The notes beneath the pieces are model-generated. The model worked only from the letters and a program-made list of their open reading frames with translations. It did no database searches and was not told where the DNA came from. Shown here in pieces: positions 1-11,700 of a stretch of DNA of 64,000 nucleotides. This stretch comes from Favolaschia claudopus (lineage: Eukaryota > Basidiomycota > Agaricomycetes > Agaricales > Mycenaceae). Made by a program: the position numbers and the translations under genes. Position 1 is the stretch's first letter. Each line of letters opens with the position of its first letter. Location of the stretch: the NCBI GenBank assembly GCA_037176885.1, contig JAWWNJ010000077.1, positions 1-64,000 of the forward strand, written 5' to 3'.

Positions 1-806
1 CCCGACTCGCTCGACTTCGTGTCCCGTCGTCCAGGCGGTTCCTGTCCAGCCAGTCCCTTCAACACACCTCTACTTCCACACGATATGCTCTAGCAGCTGT
101 TGGTACACTCGCCACCGTCGCATTCTTCGGCATTGGGAGAACAGAAGCCGACAATGGTTCTAACAAATTCAGCGGTCAGTAGTCTCCTTCAATTACCGCG
201 TCTCTACGCGCGTATTCTCTCGCCGAAGCCAATAAAGTTACCAGCAGCGCCCCCTCCCAATGCCGAAAACTTCGAGTCCTATCTAACAAGAAGGATGGAG
301 GAAGAACCAAGACCCCATCCGCTCGTTAAGATCAGACTCCGACCAAGGCAAATCACGCGAGTCAGCTCAACACGTTCCCAGCCCATCCGAACCCGGATCC
401 GCGCCAGTTGCAGTGCAAAAAACCGCAGAAGAGGCGGAGGAGTCGACCCACGGCGATTCCGGAGAAGCTGCGTTCAACCCCGAAACGGGGGAAATTAACT
501 GGGATTGCCCGTGTCTTGGTGGAATGGCTCATGGGCCTTGTGGCCCCGAATTCCGCGAGGCTTTCTCATGTTTCGTGCATTCGGAGGACGAGCCTAAAGG
601 CATCAATTGCGTCGAAAAATTCCAGGGTATGCAGTCGTGTTTCCGCGAGCATCCGGAAGTCTATGCCTCTGGTGTGTTGTCTTATTTCCTTCGCTCTCAG
701 CACCCGTTCATTAGCCACGTTAGAAATTGCCGACGATGAGGCCGCAGAAGCCGCTGCCGAGAAAGAGCTCTCAGAAAACTCTCCCTCGGAATCCCCCCAA
801 AAATGA
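1..806 (+). CDS. MIA40: Mitochondrial intermembrane-space import and assembly protein Mia40 (5' partial)
   Basis: Mia40 is the oxidoreductase that traps and oxidises cysteine-rich proteins entering the mitochondrial intermembrane space. The reading frame is open from base 3, so the start codon lies outside the window. An arginine-rich presequence (bases 3-70) is followed by a hydrophobic anchor with [11 protein letters not shown], as in membrane-anchored fungal Mia40. After an intron starting at 175 (acceptor near 285-290) comes an acidic linker and then the CHCH domain (about 495-670). That domain has the redox CPC motif in DCPCLGG and the twin CX9C pattern ([11 protein letters not shown] and [11 protein letters not shown]). 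A second intron (671 to about 721) leads to an acidic Glu/Ala tail that stops at 806. A second open frame continues the acidic tail to 906 if one base is removed from the C6A5 run near 794-804, so the C-terminus is uncertain. The family call is firm. Confidence 0.93.
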
Positions 807-1062
807 AGTACCTTCTCCAGAAGCATCGGAGACGGGCGCCGCGTCCAGTGCGACTGACTCGGCTCCCGAACGTTCGACTCCAACCCCTTCCGAAGAAGAG
901 CCATGAGGAGAGCGTAAAAACCTAGACGGCATGCAGGTTTCTTGCACCCCATCTCATTAAACTATACAACAGAATATAACATTAATAAAACAAGTTGAAA
1001 ACAAAGCAGCATTGTACACCAAAGCAAGCGGTAAATACACAAGTCAAGCACCAAGCACCACT

Positions 1063-4000
1063 TTAATCCTCGTTCGCCCGCTTGAACCTCTTTTCGATAA
1101 CGCCTTCCCCCACAGTATACCCATTCGTGGAAAACAATTTTGACCGCAGGAACGGCGTAATGTCGAATATATCGTGGTCTTTGGCCTGAAATGACAATGA
1201 GGACGAGCTGACCAACGAACAAATGCGACCTACCCTTCCTTCCAGCTCTGTTATCTTCACTGCGACCAATTCCGGCTGCTCATGGCGCTGCAGTTGGTGA
1301 AGCCTGGCTTTATCCTTAACCAAGCCCCCTAGCAAGAACGCCAACAGCTCTTCGTGATCTTTACTTTGCGTAAGGTATTTGCGGAAACCCTTGGAAAAGA
1401 ATATCAATAGTTTCACAAAAGGTTTTTATTGACGCGACTCACTCTTTGCAATGTTTTCTTGATACTCATTTTTTGTGCATTAACGAAGCTGCCTACCGCA
1501 ACTTCAATTGCCACATCAATATCGTCGGCGCGCACATATTCGCGAAGCGCCATCTTGGCGCTTGCCTCGGCCATCCGAATCATACTTTCGAGATGACGGA
1601 CAGTGATAGGGAACGAGCCTGTGGCTAACGATTCCCGCCGCAAGTCCGCGAATAAGTCTGCCAGTTTGTTTTGATCTAGCGCGTGTAGCTTGGGCTGGAC
1701 CTTTTCTCGCGCGTACATGATGTACTTGCGCAGAATATGTTGAGGGATGATCTGTTGGTATGTGAGTTTATCTCCAATGAATGCAGGTAGAACGTACATC
1801 GGCGTCTAACGTCGTGCCAACATCCATCTCATCCTGCTCTTCCTCAAAGTTGGGATGGCTGCGAAGGTGGCTCCCGACGACGAATCTTGCGAGCAGTTCA
1901 TCCGTAACTGGATCGACATTATCCTTCACGACACAAAGCACATCGAAACGCGACAAAATGGGCTCTGTTAGCTCGACATTTTGTTGGAAGGGTATCGTGG
2001 GATTATATCGTCCACGGATGGGATTGGCGGCTGCGATGACCGCGCACCGTGCTTGAAGTGTCGTAACGATCCCAGCCTTGGATATAGAGATGGTCTGCTG
2101 CTCCATAGCTTCATGTATCGATGTACGGTCGGCGTCGTTCATCTTGTCAAACTCGTCGATGAGACAAGTGCCCCTTGTCGGCGAGCACGAGTGCTCCGCC
2201 TTCAAGCGTCCATTCGCGAGTTACAGGGTCCTTGCGGACACTGGCAGTCAAACCGACCGCCGACGCACCCTGCCCAGTGGCGAACACAGATCTGTGAGCC
2301 GTCTTCTCGGCATATTTGAGGAACTGGGACTTGGCCGTTCCAGGATCGCCCAAAAGGAGAATATTGATGTCCCCCGCGAATACGATGCTTGTGGTCGTCC
2401 TTCACCACACCGCCAAACAGCGAGAGCGCAATGGCAGTCTTGATATCCTCGTGGCCGTATATTGAAGGAGCGATAGATTTGATGATGCGTTTGCGGATGC
2501 GCTCGTCACGAGCAAGAGCACGCATCTCCTTCTCATCCTCTTCGGTGAGCCGGAAAGCAGCAAATAAGTCCTCTTTCTTGTTGACATGATTTGCCTCAAT
2601 GACCGTGGAAAACACAGGGAAACCGTTCTTGGCATTGAGGGATGCATCAAAGTTGTTGCGGTAGATGCCCGTTATTTCCTGAACAATATCTCTGAGTACC
2701 GAGCGTAACAAAGAAACATAGACATACCACTTCTTCCCCTGGTTTTGCACTATCGATGAGATCCCAAAGTAAAATGACTTCACGATGCCTTGGCAGTCGA
2801 CCAGCCGGTACAGATCCCGGGGATTCTTGTAGAGTCATCTTTTGATAGTTTCGATACACGGTCTAAAACAGACATTTAACAACTGAAAAGAGAGGACGGT
2901 TTCGTGCAAACCTGCTCCTGGTTGACCGAGAACGGACCCTTGCTCTCGCAATTACCGCAGAAACTAATTTTGACTTCGGTAGCTTCGCGTGTCGCATCTT
3001 GGTAAAAAGGCCCTAGAACGGCTCTACACTTTCCACAGTTGAATTTGACAAGTTTGAGCTGCGGGAAAACGCCGCTTCGACGGGTCACCACGCCAGAAAC
3101 GCGAACAAGATTGTTGAGATGCGCGCGACGCAGATCGCGCAAGGTGGAAGCGGCAGGAAGATCGGAAATACGGACATGGATTTCTGAGTGAATGCGCTTG
3201 TACGCAGGAAAGTAGACCAGGATAGCATCTAGAGCCACTTCATCAAAGATTTCAAGCATAGGGGAGGGAGCGGTGGCAAGAAAGTATGCAAGAATGGGCT
3301 TTGATTCTGCGAGGTGTTTGTAAGATACCTCTAGAGACTCGGCGTTGTCTGACAAAAAATTTAGGAGGAGTACATCTGAAAGAAGATTCGAATATACTTT
3401 CACCGAGAACTCGGATACGTTCACCGTAAACAGAGTCACCTTTGTCGTCAGTATATGTTGTCAAGAACAGCCGGAAGTGTTTGACGATGGACCGGCGGAC
3501 AAGGTCGTTGGCGATCCATTCAACAATGGACTTGGCTTTGATGTCACTCAGCTGCTCTAGAGGTATTTCCTGCAGACGAAAGTGAGATCATAACAGTGTT
3601 AACTGGGTGCAACACGTACACCCTCAACACCCTCCATGTCATCAATGTCGCGTCGCTCATCGTACGGTCGGCGAGTTTAGTTTGTTGCGTTTGTTCATAC
3701 GGGAAATCATTTCTTCATCCTCATCGCCGTCGTCCATGCCATCGTCATCATCAACGAAGCCTTGGCCCCGAGCTCGGCGCTGTGCACGCCTACCCGCCCC
3801 TTGCAGCCGAGCACGGCGATCCATTTTCAAATCAGCAGCACGCCGCGCCGCGATAGAAAGCTCTTCGAGATCTTCGTCGTCATTGATGTCGGCCTCCGAG
3901 TATTGGTCGAGAAGTTCGTTGGTACCATAGTCCCTAGTACCAGATAAATACAAAAGTCGTGGCCCAGCCTCGAAAAAACGCGTACTTTTCATGACCGTCG

Positions 4001-4272
4001 GCAAAAAGATCTATTCCTTCTCCGTCCTCGTCCTCGTCGTCATCAATATTTTGGCACAGCGTCACGTTCGTCCATGCTATCATCTGTGTCCGAGAAAGGC
4101 GCCGGAGGCGAGGAGGGAGGAAGAGAGTCGCGTGGAGGAGGAGTAGCTTGCTGAGGCGGGGATGAGCCAGCGACAGGGGAGGCGGAGCGTTGGCGTTTCG
4201 CGCGGCGAGGAGTCTGCTCAGACTAGGGAGAGTGAGTTGGACGCGTTTCACTGGGTCATTTCTGCGTACCAT
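1063..4272 (-). CDS. MCM2: DNA replication licensing factor MCM2
   Basis: MCM2 is a subunit of the hexameric MCM2-7 helicase that unwinds replication origins in the nucleus. Visible features in order are: an acidic Ser/Pro-rich N-terminus; the N-terminal OB domain with a zinc ribbon (CGKC and CGNC pairs, about 2940-3050); Walker A GDPGTAKS (about 2330-2350); Walker [12 protein letters not shown] (about 2140-2170); the arginine finger in ILSRFD (about 1950); and a C-terminal winged-helix region ending at 1063. At least seven short introns fit, including one straight after the start codon. Four single-base discrepancies interrupt the frame: near 2171-2174 (C run, between DKG and TCLIDEF), near 2371-2375 (C run), near 3665-3715, and near 4049-4052 (T run). 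Every part of the protein is otherwise present and well conserved, so I take these as sequence errors in a working gene. Confidence 0.95.
4223..4269 (-). other. MCM2 intron 1, immediately after the ATG
   Basis: The MCM2 start codon is at 4270-4272. Reading straight on gives an unrelated frame. A 47-nt GT-AG intron (donor gtacgc, acceptor ccctag) directly after the ATG joins it to a frame reading [13 protein letters not shown], which then runs into the expected acidic Ser/Pro-rich MCM2 N-terminus. The first coding exon would therefore carry only the initiator methionine codon. This is inferred from frame and splice sites, not from transcript data. Confidence 0.7.
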
Positions 4273-4477
4273 GGCTTTTGCGGGGCGGGGAAGGGAAAAG
4301 GGAGTTGGTCACAGTCACACTCACGTCGCGTCACGCGTCCTGCCGAAATTTGGGTTGAGCAAATTCCACTGCGTTTTCCGAAATCATTGACTCGAATATT
4401 CATTCCTCATATCCTGAGCGTCCTACTCTACTTTTACATGAATTCGTGTGGTCTCTCGCGAAGGTACTGAGCCGGAT

Positions 4478-5041
4478 CTACGAGTTTGGGGAAATTTTGA
4501 AGTGGTTCACTGGGCAAGGATCAACGTCTATAGACTTAAGACGCAGCCCAAAAAACGTAACGCACTCGCGGACCTGCCAGACGTCTTCACTGCTTTTACC
4601 GAGTCGTCGTTTCGCCCACCAAATGGCCTTTCTTCGTATCCAAGCGTCTCGTCGTTCCTCCATACCCATCCACTTGAGGCTCAGACAGAATTTGTATTCA
4701 GCCCATTTCTCCGAGCAGTCTTCGCGAAGGTGGCCGTATCTATACATGGATTTGACCAGGTTGCGGACGGCTAGTGAAAGAAATTCATAATATGTTGGTC
4801 AAAGGATGCAAATGGCGTACCATTGCAGGAGAGATATGTGTCAAGATGGTTGGTGCATGAGGGGATATCCTTTGGAGTAGGATAGACCCCTACGCAGATA
4901 CCACTCTTCCTGGTTTACCGCTGTCTTGAAGTCTGTTCTCAAGTCGTTGTCCATAGTGGACGGGACGGTGGCGGTGCCGGCAACTCCGGTTTGTAGCCCG
5001 GGCCGGTTGACGTCAATCGCGTCCTCGAGTTCATCGAGCAT
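4478..5041 (-). CDS. DUF3128 family protein (Emi1-like)
   Basis: This is a small cysteine-containing protein of the DUF3128 family, which includes yeast Emi1 (early meiotic induction). The molecular role of the family is not established. The upstream exon begins at ATG 5039-5041 (MLDELEDAIDV). The conserved core is an IPSC segment, TYLSCN, then after an intron (about 4771-4820) YRYGHLREDC, YKFCLSLK and the family's closing signature RRLGKSSEDVWQVR. The cysteine spacing and that C-terminal signature are what identify it. Around 4880-4900 the upstream exon and the IPSC exon are one base out of register, and only a very short intron would fit there, so that junction is uncertain. The gene lies head to head with the alpha/beta hydrolase. 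Confidence 0.75.
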
Positions 5042-5093
5042 GTCAAAAGTCAGAAAGTACTCGGGACACTATGCGCCATGGAGACACCAACCC
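5042..5093. promoter_or_regulatory. Very short divergent intergenic region (DUF3128 / alpha-beta hydrolase)
   Basis: Only 52 bp separate the proposed start codons of two divergent genes, so the core promoters and 5' leaders must overlap or lie inside the opposite gene. The hydrolase start is the first in-frame ATG before a recognisable N-terminal helix and could be further upstream by way of an extra intron. I see no recognisable TATA box or factor site. Confidence 0.35.
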
Positions 5094-6359
5094 ATGAAAT
5101 CCATTTATCTGCTCTATGAACTCGTCACAGCTTTCATTCGAATCCCATATTGGGGCTCTGCTTGCCATTCCTCGGTATTCGGTGCTGTTCGACGTCGCGC
5201 ATTGCAGCTGACGCTATTGACTATAGCGGACTGCGACCTCGCAAATCATGGAGCTGGGCTCGAGCTATGAACGTGCAGCTCATCCGGCATCTAAGTAACC
5301 TTTCTCTGGTGTAAAATAGCGCCAACTCTTCCCATGGCTTTGTCCCTAACTTATTCTCAGTGTCGGACCTATAAGGGTTTCACCCAGCTATCTCGCTCTC
5401 GTTCCTGGCATAGGATATCATGGAGTTTGGGTAGAACCACTTCCATCCGAACATATCCTAGGCAAACTCAAGATTTGGATTGCTGCGGCTGGGGTCACTG
5501 CCGTTAAACTTCCTGGTTATTGGTTGCACAAATCCGGCTCGACAATAGAGGGTGAAGCTCCTCTCATGCCTGGCGAGAAAATTGTTTACGCCTTGCACGG
5601 TGGCGCATATACTCGCATGTCCGCCCATCCAAGTGATCCTACCGCCGGTATAGCCCGCGGTCTCCTTGACCGAGTGGACACTGTCCACCGCACCTTCACA
5701 ATCGAATACCGACTCTCCTCTACCAAGCCTTACCCGAAGAGCATCCATTCCCAACCGCGCTCCTCGATGCGCTAACAGGATACAACTATCTTGTCAACAC
5801 CCTACACATCCCCGCAAGTGATATCATCGTCGAGGGAGACTCCGCTGGCGGTAATCTTGCACTAGCCCTCACTCGTTATCTTGTCGAGCACCCCATGGAC
5901 ACACTACCCCCTCCGGCATTGCTTCTTCTCCTCTCGCCCTGGTGCGACCTTGGAACTTCCCACTCAGGTCCCGGTTCCTCCTGGTACACGCGCCGCGACT
6001 CTGACTACATCGCCATCGACAATAACGGCTCCGCTGTTTACGCCATCGCTGCATTCACCGGTCCTTTCGGCCTCGGCGCAAGCGAGCTCAACTCTTACAT
6101 CTCACCAGCGTCGGTGTATATTCAAGATATCAGCTTCGTTGGATTCCCCCCTACTTTCATCTCAGCGGGAGGGGCTGAGATTCTGCTCGATTCCATTCGA
6201 ACTTTGCATGAAAAGATGGCAAAGGATACGAAGGTTAGATACCTAGAGGCGGAGGATGGCATCCATGACTTTTTGGTCTTCGACCGAGGTTGGCATGAGC
6301 CTGAACGGAGCGAAACACTCTCTGCAATAGCTCAATGGGTAACGGAAGAAGCCTGTTGA
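5094..6359 (+). CDS. Alpha/beta hydrolase fold-3 (HSL-like) esterase/lipase
   Basis: This is a predicted serine esterase of the hormone-sensitive-lipase type, probably membrane-associated. From the N-terminus: a hydrophobic helix (LLYELVTAFIRIPYW), a SWSWARAM segment, an intron at 5311-5360, then the oxyanion-hole motif HGGAY (about 5598-5612), the nucleophile elbow GDSAGG (about 5838-5855) and the catalytic-histidine region GIHDFLVF (about 6260-6285). These are the hallmark HSL elements in the right order and spacing, and the C-terminus at 6359 is intact. Two frame changes occur: an extra G in the run at 5152-5155 and a missing C in the run at 5733-5735. Correcting both gives one continuous protein that matches the family along its length, so sequence error is likelier than gene decay. 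The physiological substrate cannot be told from sequence. Confidence 0.85.
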
Positions 6360-6454
6360 AGGTCGGGTCGATTATCATTATAAAGCGGATAGCACACATA
6401 TAGGTGTCCTTCAACTCTAGAAGGCGTGAAACATAACATTCATTTCGTCTCATC

Positions 6455-7913
6455 TCATCTCTTCTTGTCGTCATCAAGAGATTCGCTCGGTGTTCCATCG
6501 CGAGCGACAGCGGCTTCTGCGTTCCGTAACCCTCCAGCCTCAAAGTCACGAAGCCAAAAGTAATTAGCAGGCAAAGCCACTAATAATGCGCCGACAATGT
6601 TCCCCAAGTACGACGCGATTAAGGATCTGCCGAAGTCTTGGGTTTAGTCGTCAGAAACAACGAATGGGTGTACACACTTGCGAATATATTCAGCTACCGT
6701 CAACTTGGAAGACCTGTTAGTTCAAGAACATGGTTGAAGAACAGAATGAAAACTGACATCCGCGCCAAACATGATACCCAACGGACTGAAAACATGTTTG
6801 CAACCACTGTAAAACAGTGAATCAGACACCCAGAACCACTCCCAGCAACATACCGTGATCGAAGGAGCATGCAACGAAAATCCAGATTGGAATCCAAATA
6901 GCGTAGATCTGTTCAAAGGTTACTCGGCGTGCGGTGTCTATGTTATATGTATATGGATTTACCTTAGAGATGGTTTCTTTGGCACCGGCAGCTTGCTGTA
7001 CGGTGGTCAGACAATGGAAGGATGCGGAGACGTAAAGACCAACCCAAACAGCGACGCACACAAGCCAGTTGCACCCTATCCCGCGAAGGAATATTTGGTG
7101 CCATTCTGGCTCAGCGGCCTTTTTGCTAAAGAGAATGAATGACCAAACACAAAAGGGAAAGGAGGGCAGCCTTACATGGCAAACGACTTCACGAAGGTCG
7201 CGTAGGGCTCTGCGGACATTACGCCGCTGTCTTCAAAACAAGTCGAGGAATTAGTTTTCGAAAATCATTCAAACGGCGTTGCCCTGACATTTGACCAAGA
7301 TGGCACCGAAAAAGAGGCTTCCGACTAGGTTTCCGAAGGTGACTAGACATTTTAATCGGTTACCCCGCAACTGAGAAGGGGAGATATATAATATTACCTA
7401 TGATGAAGTTGATGGGAAGAGACCACCACGGAATAACTCGCTTCAAAACAGCCATGGGGAAGATCTAAGGTAACCTTCAGCGGCAGTGCACGAGGTCCGC
7501 GTTGATATTTACCATCATATTGCTGGTAAGTAGCTCAAAGCCTTGCAAGACGATCCTATATGAAGAAATTCGACTATTAAACACATGAGCGCGAGCCAAG
7601 CAACAAGCACGCACATGACGAGTCCCACGGGGAACACAAAACCTCCCAGAATTTTTACAAGCCCAGGATTGCTCTGAGTGAGAGCAGGCGACCCGCCAGA
7701 GATTACCTCGGATAGCAGGCCACCGAAAGAAAGCATGACCCCCGCGATGACCTGGGGGGGGGGGGGGGATAATTATACGGTTCTGCACATCAAGACGCTG
7801 GCTTGACTGACAGCTTTGAAGAATACATAGTCATAGCGGTCATTATGCTTGGCGACGCCTGCCTTGAGGAAATACGCAGCGACTTCGGTGGGCCTCAGTG
7901 TGCTCGGGTCCAT
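6455..7913 (-). CDS. Formate/nitrite transporter (FNT family)
   Basis: This is a pentameric channel/transporter for small monovalent anions such as formate and nitrite, at the plasma membrane. The start is MDPSTLRPTEVAAYF (ATG 7911-7913). Family landmarks in order are AGVMLSFGGLLSEV, KILGGFVFPVGLVM, LLTSNMM, IPWWSLPINFI, FGNLVGSLFFGAIL, GCNWLVCVAVW joined by an intron to QAAGAKETISK, IWIPIWIFVACSFDH, VVANMF, and a final helix before an acidic/basic tail ending DDDKKR. The gene is unusually intron-rich: about ten introns of about 45-70 nt split nearly every membrane helix. I found no frame break. It converges on the alpha/beta hydrolase with 95 bp between stop codons. No other nitrate-assimilation gene is nearby, so the substrate (formate or nitrite) is open. 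Confidence 0.9.
7754..7768 (-). repeat. C15 homopolymer in the first FNT intron
   Basis: A run of 15 G on the + strand (C15 in the sense of the gene) ends directly at the AG of the first FNT intron, so it is the whole polypyrimidine tract. It is the longest homopolymer I saw in the window. Its exact length is likely to be unreliable. Confidence 0.8.
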
Positions 7914-8738
7914 GGTGTATCGTGGGAACAATATCTCGTTCCCCCACCGTTTTAAAGCATGCGGGAAATGCGGAGTGCCTTGCGGTTAGTCGAATATTCG
8001 TTTTCGTCCAGCCAATCGTAACCTGAACTATCCACAACGCCCGGTGACTCCAGTGGGAGCGGCCGACCTAAAAATGTACATGCCCAATGCCCTTCGAGTA
8101 ATATGTTAAGTTGGTGGTCGTTCAAGAATCGGAAGCCTTGCGGCTTACCTTGGTTCCCGTGTCGATGCCGTAGGTGCATTTATCGACACCCACAACCGCC
8201 CACAACCACGCCAAGTCCAACACAAATTAAAGGAGCTTTCAACGTCAATTAGGTGTTGAACCATATGGGGATATGAGCAATATCGCATCATTCTCACCGG
8301 CTCGTGCAAAGCCGACGAGCCAACAAGCCCAGTTAGCCATAGCGCGACGAGACGTGTATCATTAGATTTTGGTACTCGATAAGTAGTACTAGAAACATTA
8401 CAACTGGAGATAGCGTAAGAAAAGTACAGGTGCAGTCTTTTTACGAGATCAAAGGAGGCATACAGAAGAACGGAATAACAGAAGATTCGCGGATCTGAGA
8501 TTTGCAAACAAACGGAGTAGAGATGAAGTTAGCGGCAAAGGTATTCAAATAAAGCATAAGTCATATCTGCAGGATGGCGGTTGCTGGAGGTGGGCATTGC
8601 CCATCTCTCATTTTTTGCCTGGTTTCTTACCAACCAAGGACGTCGATGCCATACTCTGAGTGATCGAGTACACTTGATCATCGACGTCGCGCAAACCGGC
8701 GCGGTCGCTCGTTGTATCGAATCGAACGGTCGCGTTGT
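7914..8738. other. Intergenic region without a supported gene
   Basis: This lies between the FNT start and the Mei2-like stop. Minus-strand open frames at 7952-8179 and 8145-8507 have no recognisable domain. The FNT promoter must lie at the left end and the Mei2-like 3' UTR at the right. One minus-strand frame at 8608-8738 looks coding-like and may be the true end of the Mei2-like gene. Confidence 0.4.
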
Positions 8739-11700
8739 TCATCGCCCTTGCGGCTGCCGTCGGTGTAGACTCGGCTGCAACCCGCTCATCATTCCGGGAA
8801 CATAAAGAGGTCCGCGATTGTATGAGCTCCGCTCTTTCCTTCGAAGATGCGTCGGCGCGGGGAAAGGCTCGGGCAGCCCTTGTTCGGGTCCATCCGAGTA
8901 AAATATTTTGGGCTGCCAAGCTAGGCGTTCGTCCATAATGCACCTGTACAAGCATACGTTCGAATGAATGTTCGATACGTGTCCGATGAACGTACGAGTT
9001 TTTGAATTTTTCCACCAACGCCTCTTTCCCCCCTGGAGCGGACATCAGTGCAGTCAGAAAAGAATGAAATCTAGGACGAACTGATAATTAGCGTAGCTCA
9101 TTTGCAGGACCTTCTCACTCGAAAACATATTCCTGCGGCAATTGGTTGAGCACACGCATACACCACGTATGGAACGGCGACGGACCATTTTTCTCCGAGC
9201 TTTGCTTTGGCGAAGTGCAACAAATCTTGCACAGAAATGAAGTTCACGAATGCGTATCCAACATTACAAGCCTAAAGGGCGCATTGGTCGAAAATAAAGC
9301 TGAGGAAGATAATGACGAACCATTTTGGAAATCCATCCTCAAGTAGAGGAAGTCGATCTTCCGAGGGCACACATTGCCTATGTACGCCATCAGATCCTTG
9401 TCGCTCATCTTATTGGGTATATTCTTGATCATGACCGTCGTCCGCGTATCTTGGCCGTCCTCGATGCGAGCCAGGTTCAGCTGGTTGCGCTCAGCGGAGT
9501 TGTTGACCGGCTGGACAGAAGAAGGAACAACAGCCCGCGATGACGCAACGCTGGACGAGGACGGAGCACCAGGAAAGTGAACGGAATGAATCAACGGAGG
9601 ATGCTGAGGCGGCTTGAACAGCGGACTGTCGGGGGACAGAGGCGGTGGAGGGTACTGGAAAAAAGCTGTGTGCTGGGGACTGGGTGCTGGAGAACCTTGC
9701 CAGTACTCGCTCACAGGAGAGGCATTGGTTGGGGTATAAGGAAACCCATACATTCCTGGGACCATCATCGCCTGCTCGAAGGTCCAGTTACCCATGTTCA
9801 TGTTGATCGCTGCCGGAATATGAGCTTGCATGTCGTAGTCGTATGTGTAAGGATATGGTGAGGGCGGACCAGAGTAACCGTGAACCGGAGACGCCAGTTG
9901 AGATGCGTGCGGGGAATAGTCGTAAGGGTATGCGGAGGGTAGATGCGATACCGCAGCTGCATTGTAGTACGGATGAGGAAAGCGGTCCATCGGATAACAA
10001 TAGTCTGCCTGTGGGCGAGGATCTTGGGGACGGACCGCGCGCGACGCCACGGCCATATCATGTCGCTCGTCACGGCCAGTTCCAGCCACGGAGCCGAAGC
10101 TAACGCTGCGAGGCCTCTTCGGTGTTTGCTGGTCCGACGGGGTATTGCAGGATGTAGCATCAAAGAAGAGATGATTGGATGCCCGCCGACTGTGGGATTC
10201 TGGGGTTCGAGGACTATGCACCCCCGATGTCGGAGATTTGTAGAAATAGGGAGGGGAATCAGACGAGCCAGTAGGGACTGAAGGATGCGAGCCCTCAAGG
10301 CTTTCGTGGCTGTCGCTAATGCTTCTCGGGCGAGCTTTACCAGTGGTATCGATAAATAGATAACGCTCGCGTATCTGAGCAGTTTTACCCGCGGGCTGAA
10401 ATTGAAGAAGAGATTTTTCGTGCGCTGGGCCGGAGCTGGGGAATGGTATACAACTTTGAGCATCGCCTGTCGTCAAACTGCCCCCCGTTTCGGAGGGTTC
10501 GCTATCGAGATCGCTGGTGAACAGACGCATACCGAATAGCACCTTTCCGTTCAGCCCAGTGTGTGCGACACGAGCCTCCCGAACATCGTAGTACTCCACG
10601 CAGAAGACTTTGTGGGACGAAGTCTGTAACAGAGGTCGAGGTTTATCAGAGCCGCGGCGAAAAAGCGAACAACGCTACATACCTGTTCGGTGTCCGAGGC
10701 AAGGCCAAATGATCTGAGTCCACCATATGCTTTCAACAGACTAGTGACTGTTGCGATACCTATTTCTCCTCTTGGAGTCCTGGAAACAAAACATTAGTGG
10801 GAGCCAACGCCGAACAACCTGCGAACGTCTCGCCTCGGTCCCAGTACTGGCAGGTGGCTTGGGCACCACATCGACAGTCAATAAAAACGATCCTTGGATC
10901 TCAGCCAAAAAGGAGGATTGGCCGACCATCTATGAACGAGTCAGCATTGATCACAGTGCAAGGGCGTCACTAACATCGGTAAGGTCTTTGGCAGTGACGA
11001 AGGCACATTCAAGCCATCCGCCCGCCCCGCCGTTGGTATCTTCACCAATGCACTCGGCAAGGGCGCTGTTGTCTATAGGCGTAGAGAGAAGCACTTGAGC
11101 AGATTTGGCCTGCCTAACATCGTAAAACGCCAGGATCGCAATACCGTGCGACTCGTGGTAACGAAGAAGCACTCCCTTGATGCTGTCGATGGTCAATTCC
11201 AGCACATTCGTCGACTTGTTGGGCGGAGGCATAGATGGTGTCCCGTTTGAATGAGCTACGTGCTTGCGAGCAGCCAAAGTTCGAAGGATCGCGAACTGTA
11301 GCTTTTCGGAGTTGACTGTTCGAGATACGTTTTGAAGCTGTGAAGAAGGATTGAGCGAACGCGGAGCGATACTACCGCAAGAGGTATACCAGCAAGAAGT
11401 GAGTAGAAATCATGTCTGGATCGGAGAACCCAATCTCGTCCTCGCCGTTGGTTATACGTTGATGGGGGCCAGCATGAGAATCAACGCTGGTGGGATAACT
11501 GAGGTTGGAGTCAATGCTTCCCGCCGTCCTGATGCTCGACGAGGGGGTAGACGGTGGAGTTATCAAAAGATTAGGCTGATCATAGTTTAGTCGGCGGCGG
11601 CTGACACTTTTCGTTAGCGGCGGCAAAGGTCGCGCCTCCGTGGATCCGTCTTCAGCGACATCATCGGCTTGGACCTGAGCATCCTGGCTGATAGCAGCGT

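Noticed and set aside
1063..4272. MCM2 as a pseudogene
   Set aside because: All domains are present and conserved, splice sites are intact, and breaks are single-base and mostly in homopolymers, so error is likelier than decay.
6455..7913. Nitrate-assimilation gene cluster around the FNT gene
   Set aside because: No nitrate or nitrite reductase or nitrate transporter is nearby; neighbours are unrelated.
7952..8507. Two minus-strand frames between the FNT and Mei2-like genes
   Set aside because: No domain, no good exon partners, and they sit where promoter and 3' UTR are expected.
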